64,000 nt of DNA from a virus. The notes under the pieces were generated by a model that did no database searches, had not been told where the DNA came from, and was given only the letters and a program-made list of their open reading frames with translations. Positions 31,589 through 38,953 of the stretch are shown here, in pieces (the stretch's first letter is position 1; every line of letters starts with the position of its first letter). Made by a program: the position numbers and the translations under genes. The stretch covers positions 1 to 64,000 of the IMG/VR virus record IMGVR_UViG_3300027779_003464; one strand, written 5' to 3'.

Positions 31589-32374
31589 TTGATTAACTGT
31601 TAAAGTTTCTTCATTTTCTCTTTCTTTAAATATTGATTCTACATCTATTTTAGACTTAAATGCGACTTCACTCGATCTAGATCCATATTTTTCAATACTT
31701 ACACCATCACCTTTAAATTCTATAACAACTGATGGGAGTATAGTTTGGAATATAATATCCCATTTATTGTCAACATCGTCATATTCAACAATTTTAGATA
31801 TAGGAGTATTTGACTTGCTATTAATAGCTAATTGTATTCCTCCTCCATTAACATCAACATTAAATTTATTCCAAGTCTCAATCTTATTTCCATCTAACTG
31901 ATCAACCATACCGGTTGATACTTTTAATACAATAGATGGGGATCCTGAGTCTATCCCAGAAGATGATACCTCTCTTAAAGCAATTTTATCAGTATTAAAT
32001 ATTACTTTGAATTTAGAGTTATTAAAGTACTTTGAACTAATATCGCTATACTTGTCAGGGTTATCTTTAATTTCAGTGGCATATTCTGAACTAATTTGCT
32101 TTTTAATCGATTCCGAAGCAAGTTGAAATTTTCTTTTAAGAATATTAACCTCACTTAATATGTAATATGTTGAGGTAGCATATCCTTCTTTATAATTTAA
32201 ATCTGGAAACAAATCTATGCGATGTAATTTTGAATTTATCGAATTTTGATCAAAAACGGTCTCCCCGTTAATTATGTCCCATTCTAGATTATGGCTTATT
32301 ATTGCTTGAAATATAGCTCCGCCGTCTTTTGCGACAGTTTGAGATGAATATGCTTCATTTGTTATCATATTCAA
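31577..32374 (-). CDS. Hypothetical virion-associated protein
   Basis: This unrecognised 265-residue protein appears mostly beta-rich (FKVIFNTDKIALREV, SIVLKVSTGMVDQL, WDIIFQTILPSVVIEF), with a helical segment at about 70-105. Its place directly upstream of the tail tube gene suggests a tail or neck component. It starts 6 nt after the basic 96-residue gene. No enzyme or binding motif is visible. Confidence 0.55.
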   Translation of the reverse strand: MNMITNEAYSSQTVAKDGGAIFQAIISHNLEWDIINGETVFDQNSINSKLHRIDLFPDLNYKEGYATSTYYILSEVNILKRKFQLASESIKKQISSEYATEIKDNPDKYSDISSKYFNNSKFKVIFNTDKIALREVSSSGIDSGSPSIVLKVSTGMVDQLDGNKIETWNKFNVDVNGGGIQLAINSKSNTPISKIVEYDDVDNKWDIIFQTILPSVVIEFKGDGVSIEKYGSRSSEVAFKSKIDVESIFKERENEETLTVNQINN

Positions 32375-32380
32375 TTGGAT

Positions 32381-32671
32381 TTACTTTTTCTTACTTTTCT
32401 TCTTCTTTTCTTCTTTAGCGTCTTTAGCATCTCTAGTTTTAGTGTAATTTTTCCAAAGTTCATTATAAATGTTACATGATGCTCCTAAGAAATTAATTAT
32501 TCCAACATATTTCTTCTTTTGTATACCATCCATATTCGCTACTTTTTTGCCAATTCGCTTAGCATCATTCACGCTTAATTCTTCCTTTGGTTTTTTACCA
32601 ACTAGTTTCTTAAGATCTCCTTTTTTCTCAAGTAGAGAAAATTCATTAAAATTTGTAATAGCTCTATTCAT
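32381..32671 (-). CDS. Small basic protein with capsid-targeting-like N-terminus
   Basis: The N-terminus AITNFNEFSLLEKKGD has F-x-x-F followed by L-L-E, close to the capsid-targeting and prohead cleavage pattern. The rest is very basic (LVGKKPKEELSVNDAKRIG, tail EEKKKKSKKK). This fits an internal head protein that binds DNA after packaging. The 96-residue product is not recognised as a family. It lies in the minus-strand structural block, 12 nt after the next basic gene. Confidence 0.5.
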   Translation of the reverse strand: MNRAITNFNEFSLLEKKGDLKKLVGKKPKEELSVNDAKRIGKKVANMDGIQKKKYVGIINFLGASCNIYNELWKNYTKTRDAKDAKEEKKKKSKKK

Positions 32672-32683
32672 AGTAATTTGGTT

Positions 32684-32938
32684 TTACTTACCTACAACGT
32701 TTCTCTTTTTAGCTTTCTTTAAAAAACCTTTAGTATATTTGTCTAAATTAGGAGTCCCTTTAGATTTAACTCCGCTCGCTAAATCTTGTTTAATTTTAGA
32801 TGCCTTTGTAGAATCTTTTGAATCCTTGTTACCCTTAGTTGCATACTTTTTAGCTGCGCTTTTAAAAATAGACATAAATTGGTTGTAGTTCATAACAGGG
32901 TTCTTTTTCTGCTTTAAAATATCATTCATTGATTTCAT
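32684..32938 (-). CDS. Small lysine-rich protein, probable head or DNA-binding component
   Basis: In the 84 residues Lys is the most frequent residue. After the start MKSMNDILKQKKNP comes MNYNQFMSIFKSA, a partial match to the capsid-targeting pattern (Y-x-x-F-M) without the Glu. The tail is basic (KGFLKKAKKRNVVGK). A late-like motif ends 10 nt before its ATG, making it the first gene of this minus-strand late unit. It probably binds DNA inside the head. Confidence 0.5.
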   Translation of the reverse strand: MKSMNDILKQKKNPVMNYNQFMSIFKSAAKKYATKGNKDSKDSTKASKIKQDLASGVKSKGTPNLDKYTKGFLKKAKKRNVVGK

Positions 32939-32948
32939 CGTAATCCGA

Positions 32949-32964
32949 TTTTTTTATTATTTAT
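32949..32964 (-). promoter_or_regulatory. T4-late-like promoter motif
   Basis: Read on the minus strand it is ATAAATAATAAAAAAA, ending 10 nt before the ATG at 32938. Confidence 0.5.
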
Positions 32965-33045
32965 CTTTAATATTGGGAACTTTTTTAGTAAATTAGGTTT
33001 AATAATTCATTAAATAAAGTTATATTAAGTAAAAATTGACTAAGT

Positions 33046-34911
33046 ATGGCAGATAAGAGAATAGAGAAGAAATATAGAAAGCTTACTGATATAGAGCATG
33101 TTCTGCATCGTCCTTCTATGTATATTGGATCAATAAAGCCACATAGTGGGTTTCAATATATGTATGACGGTGAGAATATCTCATATGAGAATATAACATA
33201 TAACCCTGGATTTTTAAAATTATTCGATGAAATACTATCTAATTCAATAGATGAGCATAGGAGATCTAATAAGTTAAATAAAATCGATATCACAATAAAC
33301 TTAGATGAAAATTCAATAACAGTCAGGGATAATGGTGGAATACCTGTTACCAAACACCCAGTACATAAAGAATGGATACCAGAGATGATATTCTCCAATC
33401 TTAAAGCAGGATCTAATTTTAATGATGAAGAAGATAGAATAGTATCAGGTACAAATGGAGTGGGATCAACCCTCACTAATATATTTAGTAATAAATTTAT
33501 AATATCTACATGTGACGGCAAAAATAAATTTGTGCAGACATATAAAGATAACATGCATAAAAGAAGTAAAGCTTCGGTTAGCCCAGCTAAAATAGGATTC
33601 ACCGAAGTTAAGTTTATACCGGACTTAGAAAGATTTGGAATGAAAGCGATAGGCGAATCTAGTGTAAAATTGATATACAAAAGATGTATAGATGCAGTCG
33701 CATGTAACACTAAGCTTGCACTAACATTCAATACCATTCAAAATAAAATAAAAGTTAGTGATAGAATAAAATACTCTTCATTTAAAGATTACGTTTCTTT
33801 ATATTCTGATGAATTTTACTATGAGGATTCTAAAGATTGGAAAATTGCTTTTTCGTATTCTAAAGATGGATATAAAAACGTTAGTTTTGTAAATTCAGTA
33901 CATACTAAGGATGGAGGTACCCATGTTGAATATATTACCTCTCAATTAGTTAATCATTTACGAGTAATGATAAAGAAAAAGCATAAAGTAGATGCTAGGC
34001 CCAGTGAAATAAAAAATCACCTATGTGTTTATATTGATTCAACAATAGTAAATTCTTTATTTAGTTCTCAAACAAAAGAAAAGCTTATCACTGAGGCTAG
34101 AGATTTTAATACGGATCACGAAGTATCTTTAAAAATAGCTAAAAAAATATTTTCCTCTGAAATAATTGAGTCTCTTCTTGATTGGATTGAGAAAAAACAG
34201 TTAGCTTCTGAAAGAGCAGAGCTTAGGAAGCTTAATAAATCTTTAAGTAGAGGAAGGATATCTAAGTTAATTGATGCTCAATCTAAATCTAATAGAGAAA
34301 ATTGTGTTCTTGGAATATATGAAGGCATGTCCGCTTTATCCGCAGTTAGAAAGTTTAGAAATACACAAATGATGGGAGCATATCCTCTAAAGGGAAAATT
34401 TATAAATGTACATGAACTTCCTAATTCAAAGGTTATTAAAAATGAAGAAGTAAAGGGATTAATGGGATCTATCGGATTAAAATTAGGGGAAGAACCTAAA
34501 AATCTAAGGTATGGTAAAATATACATATATACTGATGCAGATCCTGATGGAAATTCAATAGCAGCTCAACTAATAAACTTTTTTGCAAAATATTGGCCAG
34601 AATTATTTGAACTTGGTATAATACATAAAGTTATGACTCCTCTCGTTGTAGCCAAAAAGGGTAAAATCGCCATCGACTTCTATACTAATAAAGAATTTGA
34701 AGATTGGTGCAACAAAGGTAGTGTAAATATTAATACTTGGAATATTGAATATAAAAAAGGATTAGCTGCACTAGAAGATGATGAATATAGAGAAATAATA
34801 GTAAATCCTAATACATTAAAAGTAAATTTAGATAAAGAATCAAAAAATTCTTTAGAATCTTGGTTTGGAAAAGACTCTCAACCTAGAAAAGATAGATTAT
34901 TGAAACAATGA
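33046..34911 (+). CDS. 39: Type II DNA topoisomerase large subunit (T4 gp39/gp60-like)
   Basis: The 621-residue protein carries a GHKL ATPase domain with DEILSNSIDEH (Mg-binding Asn), VRDNGGIPV and GTNGVGSTLTNIF. It also has a TOPRIM domain with LGIYEGMSALS (Glu) and IYTDADPDGNSIAAQ (Asp-x-Asp), so the T4 gp39 and gp60 parts are fused in one gene. With the gp52-like subunit it forms the ATP-driven enzyme that removes supercoils and supports replication start. It ends in a 4-nt overlap with the SLOG-type gene, which in turn overlaps gene 52. Confidence 0.93.
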   Translation: MADKRIEKKYRKLTDIEHVLHRPSMYIGSIKPHSGFQYMYDGENISYENITYNPGFLKLFDEILSNSIDEHRRSNKLNKIDITINLDENSITVRDNGGIPVTKHPVHKEWIPEMIFSNLKAGSNFNDEEDRIVSGTNGVGSTLTNIFSNKFIISTCDGKNKFVQTYKDNMHKRSKASVSPAKIGFTEVKFIPDLERFGMKAIGESSVKLIYKRCIDAVACNTKLALTFNTIQNKIKVSDRIKYSSFKDYVSLYSDEFYYEDSKDWKIAFSYSKDGYKNVSFVNSVHTKDGGTHVEYITSQLVNHLRVMIKKKHKVDARPSEIKNHLCVYIDSTIVNSLFSSQTKEKLITEARDFNTDHEVSLKIAKKIFSSEIIESLLDWIEKKQLASERAELRKLNKSLSRGRISKLIDAQSKSNRENCVLGIYEGMSALSAVRKFRNTQMMGAYPLKGKFINVHELPNSKVIKNEEVKGLMGSIGLKLGEEPKNLRYGKIYIYTDADPDGNSIAAQLINFFAKYWPELFELGIIHKVMTPLVVAKKGKIAIDFYTNKEFEDWCNKGSVNINTWNIEYKKGLAALEDDEYREIIVNPNTLKVNLDKESKNSLESWFGKDSQPRKDRLLKQ

Positions 34912-35267
34912 AAGTAATAATAGCAGGAAGTAGGAACTTTAATAATTATGACAAGCTAAAGAAGTCATGTGATCATCTTTTATCTAATAATAAAGATACT
35001 GAGATAGAAGTAATCAGTGGCACTGCAGAGGGGGCCGATTCTTTAGGAGAATATTATGCATCTGAGAATGGATACAATTTAAAGCAATTTCCGGCTGAAT
35101 GGGATAAGTATGGTAAGGGTGCAGGATTTAGAAGAAATGTAATAATGGCAAAATACTCAGAATGTCTTATTGCCTTTTGGGATGGGAAGAGTAGAGGAAC
35201 AAAGCACATGATTAATACAGCTAAAAAACACGGGTTAGTAATTAAAATTATCAAAACAGATGAGTAA
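34908..35267 (+). CDS. SLOG-superfamily protein (YAcAr/DUF2493-like)
   Basis: The 119-residue protein has the Rossmann-like SLOG signature: MKVIIAGSRNFNNYDKL at the start, VISGTAEGADSLGEYYA (nucleotide-binding Gly-Ala-Asp loop), FPAEWDKYGKGAGFRRN and WDGKSRGTKHMINTA. SLOG proteins bind nucleotide-derived ligands; some sense signalling nucleotides in defence systems, and others resemble DprA or lysine decarboxylase-like nucleotide hydrolases. It overlaps gene 39 by 4 nt and gene 52 by 8 nt, so it is made together with the topoisomerase subunits. Its ligand is unknown. Confidence 0.8.
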   Translation: MKVIIAGSRNFNNYDKLKKSCDHLLSNNKDTEIEVISGTAEGADSLGEYYASENGYNLKQFPAEWDKYGKGAGFRRNVIMAKYSECLIAFWDGKSRGTKHMINTAKKHGLVIKIIKTDE

Positions 35268-36627
35268 AGAAATAACAATAAGCGAATATTTAGATACTGA
35301 CTATCGTGAGTATGCTAGATATGTGGTTGAAAATAGAGCAATCCCCTCCGTTATAGATGGATTAAAGCCTACTCAAAGAAAGGTAATATACATAGCAGAT
35401 AAAGTATGGAAGACTGGCAAGGAAAAACCATATAAGATATTTCAATTGACGGGTAGAATTGCAGCAGATGCACATTACCATCACGGTGACTCTAGTTTAA
35501 ACTCTTCAATAATAGGTATGGCTCAAAAATTTAAAAATTCAATGCCGCTACTGGAAGAAATTGGACAGTTTGGGTCATTACGTTCCCCTGTTGCAGGGGC
35601 TCCTAGATATATTTCTACTAAATTACATTCTAATTTTAGATTATTATATAAGGACTTTGAATTACTATCTCCTAGGATGGAAGAGGGAGCCCAGATTGAA
35701 CCCGAATACTTTCTGCCAATAATACCTACTGTTCTATTAAACGGGAGCTCAGGGATTGCCGTAGGGTTTGCTACCAATATACTAAATAGAAATCCATTAG
35801 ACCTAATAAATGCGTGTCTTAAAGAATTAGAGGGAAAAGGATATCAAGATCCTGCCCCGTGGGTAAATGGATTTAGGGGAGAATGCGTAAAGAATCCAGA
35901 ATCAGTTAATTCTTGGATATTTAAAGGAATTCATGAAGTAAAAAACATGTCTACTGTAGATATATTAGAAGTTCCACCCTCAGTTACATATGAAAAATAT
36001 GATAACTGTCTTAATCTACTAGAAGATTCTAAATCGATAACATCATATGATAATAATTGTAAATCAGATATAAACTATACTCTTAAGTTTACAAGATCCA
36101 ATCTTAGTAATCTTATAGAAAATAATAGGCTAACTAGAGTATTAAAGCTAGAGGAAAAACAAACAGAAAACTTTACGGTTCTTGATGAGAATGGAAAGTT
36201 AAAGATTTTCAATAACTGTAAGGAAATTATATCTTATTTTGTAAAATTTAGGCTAAGCTTCTATGAAAAAAGAAAAAGATATATTATTGATAAACTATCT
36301 AAGGAATTACTATTTTTATCAAATAAAGCTAGATTTATAAAGGATATCATTTCTGGAAAATTAAAAGTTAATAATGTTCTTAGACAAACCATTATATTAT
36401 ATCTAGGATCAAATAAGTATAATTCAATAGATGATTCATATAATTATCTATTGAATATGGCAATACATACTCTTACTAAAGAAAAGTATGAAGAATTACT
36501 AAATCAAGTTTCTAATAAAAAAGAAGAACTTGAAGAAATAAAAAAGATTAAACCAATTGATATGTATAAAACTGATCTAAGTGATTTAAAGAAAGTACTA
36601 TCAAAGGACCCTAGTTATAAAGTATAA
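35260..36627 (+). CDS. 52: Type II DNA topoisomerase medium subunit (T4 gp52-like)
   Basis: This GyrA/ParC-type cleavage subunit has 455 residues. The N-terminal VENRAIPSVIDGLKPTQRKV and HYHHGDSSLNSSIIGMAQ are family hallmarks. The active Tyr is residue 117 in GAPRYISTKL and joins covalently to DNA. LLNGSSGIAVGFATNI follows, then a coiled-coil arm near residues 330-440. It lacks the GyrA beta-propeller, as does T4 gp52. It overlaps the SLOG gene and is followed 18 nt later by a cupin gene. Confidence 0.93.
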   Translation: MSKEITISEYLDTDYREYARYVVENRAIPSVIDGLKPTQRKVIYIADKVWKTGKEKPYKIFQLTGRIAADAHYHHGDSSLNSSIIGMAQKFKNSMPLLEEIGQFGSLRSPVAGAPRYISTKLHSNFRLLYKDFELLSPRMEEGAQIEPEYFLPIIPTVLLNGSSGIAVGFATNILNRNPLDLINACLKELEGKGYQDPAPWVNGFRGECVKNPESVNSWIFKGIHEVKNMSTVDILEVPPSVTYEKYDNCLNLLEDSKSITSYDNNCKSDINYTLKFTRSNLSNLIENNRLTRVLKLEEKQTENFTVLDENGKLKIFNNCKEIISYFVKFRLSFYEKRKRYIIDKLSKELLFLSNKARFIKDIISGKLKVNNVLRQTIILYLGSNKYNSIDDSYNYLLNMAIHTLTKEKYEELLNQVSNKKEELEEIKKIKPIDMYKTDLSDLKKVLSKDPSYKV

Positions 36628-36645
36628 TCTATTAAATATTGAAAT

Positions 36646-36996
36646 ATGAAATTAAAATTAGATAATATAGGTGGAAGCATTATTAAAGATAATGATACCT
36701 ACACCCTCACGGACAATAACTTCCTTAGCAATTTAACACTATCTCAAACATATTTAAAGCCCGGAATGGCAACACGGGGGCATTCTCATGATAATCAAGA
36801 AGAGGTTTATACCTTTACTAGAGGATACGGAACCATGGTTATCGGAGAAGTTGAGCACGATGCAATACCAGGAGATACTTTTTTAATTAAAGCTGGAAAC
36901 TTTCATCGTGTAATCAATAAATCAAATCAACAACCGTGTGTTTTTACATGTGTGTTTGAAAAGTATGATAGAAATAGCGATGTTGCTAAATATTAA
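36646..36996 (+). CDS. Cupin-domain protein
   Basis: The 116 residues fold as a single cupin. Motif 1 is GHSHDNQEEVYTFTRG (two His and a Glu for metal) and motif 2 is GDTFLIKAGNFHRVIN (third His). Small cupins include sugar isomerases, dioxygenases and ligand sensors; the sequence does not say which. A role with the nearby glycan genes at 42-49 kb is possible but they are not adjacent. It lies downstream of gene 52. Confidence 0.8.
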   Translation: MKLKLDNIGGSIIKDNDTYTLTDNNFLSNLTLSQTYLKPGMATRGHSHDNQEEVYTFTRGYGTMVIGEVEHDAIPGDTFLIKAGNFHRVINKSNQQPCVFTCVFEKYDRNSDVAKY

Positions 36997-37027
36997 TTAA
37001 TATATAAACCATTTAAATCAGAATAAA

Positions 37028-37207
37028 ATGAAAGAATTCGATGAACTAATAGATCTTTTATCCTGGGCATACGTCCAAGGATACAAACACGCGTCCGACG
37101 TAGTTGCTCAAACTGTTCCTAAATCAGATAAACTAAAGGACATGTTTACCAAAATGATGAAGGATAAACAAGAAAAAGAAAAGAACCCTCCCTTAAAAAA
37201 AGAATAA
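37028..37207 (+). CDS. Small hypothetical protein (59 aa)
   Basis: This short frame, 31 nt after the cupin gene, encodes an acidic helix (MKEFDELIDLLSWAYVQGYK) followed by a basic, Pro-containing tail (QEKEKNPPLKKE). A terminator starts right at its stop, supporting it as the last gene of the topoisomerase unit. It is not recognised. Confidence 0.5.
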   Translation: MKEFDELIDLLSWAYVQGYKHASDVVAQTVPKSDKLKDMFTKMMKDKQEKEKNPPLKKE

Positions 37208-37211
37208 AAAA

Positions 37212-37233
37212 AAGGGAGTCTTTCGACTCCCTT
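37212..37233. terminator. Bidirectional terminator before the major capsid gene end
   Basis: AAGGGAGTC (37212-37220) pairs with GACTCCCTT (37225-37233) around tetraloop TTTC, with a preceding A run that serves minus-strand transcripts of the capsid gene. Confidence 0.8.
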
Positions 37234-37267
37234 CTTAAGATGATACTTGCGTATCGTACTGTTACAA

Positions 37268-38929
37268 TTATGCAATTGCAGCAGAACCCGTAAGAACGTC
37301 TGTTCCACCAACAATGTTCATCATACAGTATTGCGTTTCTGGATGCCATCCTGCTTCAGTAATCGCGTATCTTGATTTCATACCGATTTTTGGAGAGAAT
37401 GTACCTTCAGCAATAGTCTGTAATGACTCAGCCATTATATAAGGCATAAACTTAACACCTGGCTCTTCATCAGCTCCTTTTCTACCGATACAAATTCTTT
37501 CATCACCGAACGATAAGTTAGGATCAACATAAACTTGTACACCGTAGACTTTACCAGCTGGGTAAAGATTACCTGCAACTCCAGCCATATCAGTTGGTAC
37601 ACTCGCAATTGAGTAACCAGCAACATCAGCCATCGCAGAAGCAACTTTACCATTAGTAACCATAAATGTTCCAGCTCCGAATCTACCTCTATGGTAAATC
37701 AAGTTAGCTAGTTCAAGAACTTTAGTTACTAATCTTCTTTGCAAAGTAGAAACGTTTTCGAAACCAACACCACCAGTAGTTAGGTTAAGTGTTGCGACGT
37801 TAGCGCCCTCAACAGCTGCAACTTCAGTAGCGTGAACAGCACCTAAATTAAAGATGTTGTCTACTAACCTCTTGTTGATTGATTGAGCTAAATCGTTAAC
37901 TGCAACGTTTTCTAACATAGAAACAACGTCATAGTTCCAAACTCTATTCAAGTCTTGGATTTGCTCAACAGTAGCTGAGATAGCAACTTGGTCAGTTTCA
38001 GCCTCGATGAATTTAGTGAACATTCTAAGACCCATGTTTCTGAATCTAGAAGACTCACTAGCCTCTCTTGACATTGAACCTGCAACATTACCAGTTCCAG
38101 GTAAATAAGGACCAGAGAAATTACCAGCCGGAGCTTGGTCATAATCTGCATCACTTACTCCTGAGAAACCAGAAATGTGGTTTTCAAGTGCTGAGACGAG
38201 CTGAACCATAGCTGCAGTAGTAGCAACCGGTACGGTTACGTTAGCTGCACCTCCAACACCGTCCAGAGTAGCACCTGCCGCAATATCTGCAGCAACTGTA
38301 TCTGTACCGGTAGGGCCAGTCATCACTTTAAGGATAGCGTGACCGTCCACACGTGAGAATCCTACAAGATCATAAGTACCAGTAACTGCTGCTGAGAATG
38401 TTACATTTGACCCTGGAGTCAAAGTACCACCTGCAAGACCAGCTTCTGTTATGCCTTGTAATTTTATCATGTACGGTTCAGTCTCATTATCTGTTTTACC
38501 ACCTGTATATAGGTAGTCTAAATATGGAAGAAATCCTACTGGAGAATCCATAGGTACAACTGGAACTAGGTCGAAACCAATAGTTTTAGCTGCCACCTGA
38601 ATCGCAACCGGTAAAAGTGATGGAAATTTATCACCTGAACCAGTACCTGCGCTAGTATAAGAACCTTTTGCACCAGCTGCAAACGGAGTATCCGTTGCTG
38701 GAACACCAGCTCCCATTCCAGGAACTGCAGGGGGCGTCTGTAGAAATTGACCTGGTCCTGTGTATTGCTCAAATAACGGAGCGCTATTATCAAAAATAGC
38801 GTGGTTATGTGCATACTCAGCTAACCATGGTGTCTTTTCCATGTCTGCGCCGTGAGATTCTAAAATAGGCTTCCACGTTTTGTTCAAACTGTTATCATTT
38901 GAACGTTTAAAAATTTTTGTACGTGCCAT
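37268..38929 (-). CDS. 23: Major capsid protein (T4 gp23-like)
   Basis: This 553-residue shell protein has T4 gp23 features: GFDLVPVVPMDSPVGFLPYLDYLYTGG near residue 120-145, REASESSRFRNMGLRMFTKFIEAETDQVAISATVEQIQDL-type core (only part quoted here in spirit: FRNMGLRMFTKFIEAETD), and FSPKIGMKSRYAITEAGW near the end. Likely prohead protease sites [LI]-x-E occur at PILE (residue 24) and PWLAE (residue 38), so a short propeptide is probably removed. Its G+C content looks higher than its surroundings, as expected for a heavily expressed gene. It follows the protease-scaffold gene by 24 nt on the minus strand. Confidence 0.9.
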   Translation of the reverse strand: MARTKIFKRSNDNSLNKTWKPILESHGADMEKTPWLAEYAHNHAIFDNSAPLFEQYTGPGQFLQTPPAVPGMGAGVPATDTPFAAGAKGSYTSAGTGSGDKFPSLLPVAIQVAAKTIGFDLVPVVPMDSPVGFLPYLDYLYTGGKTDNETEPYMIKLQGITEAGLAGGTLTPGSNVTFSAAVTGTYDLVGFSRVDGHAILKVMTGPTGTDTVAADIAAGATLDGVGGAANVTVPVATTAAMVQLVSALENHISGFSGVSDADYDQAPAGNFSGPYLPGTGNVAGSMSREASESSRFRNMGLRMFTKFIEAETDQVAISATVEQIQDLNRVWNYDVVSMLENVAVNDLAQSINKRLVDNIFNLGAVHATEVAAVEGANVATLNLTTGGVGFENVSTLQRRLVTKVLELANLIYHRGRFGAGTFMVTNGKVASAMADVAGYSIASVPTDMAGVAGNLYPAGKVYGVQVYVDPNLSFGDERICIGRKGADEEPGVKFMPYIMAESLQTIAEGTFSPKIGMKSRYAITEAGWHPETQYCMMNIVGGTDVLTGSAAIA

Positions 38930-38953
38930 TTTAAAAATGATTTTTTTTAGTTT

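Noticed and set aside
37108-37349. Minus-strand frames between the 59-residue gene and the capsid gene end
   Set aside because: They run through a terminator and across the capsid coding region in other frames, with no motif.
37435-38814. Alternative frames inside the major capsid gene
   Set aside because: They arise from the higher-G+C, low-complexity capsid sequence and have no independent start signals.
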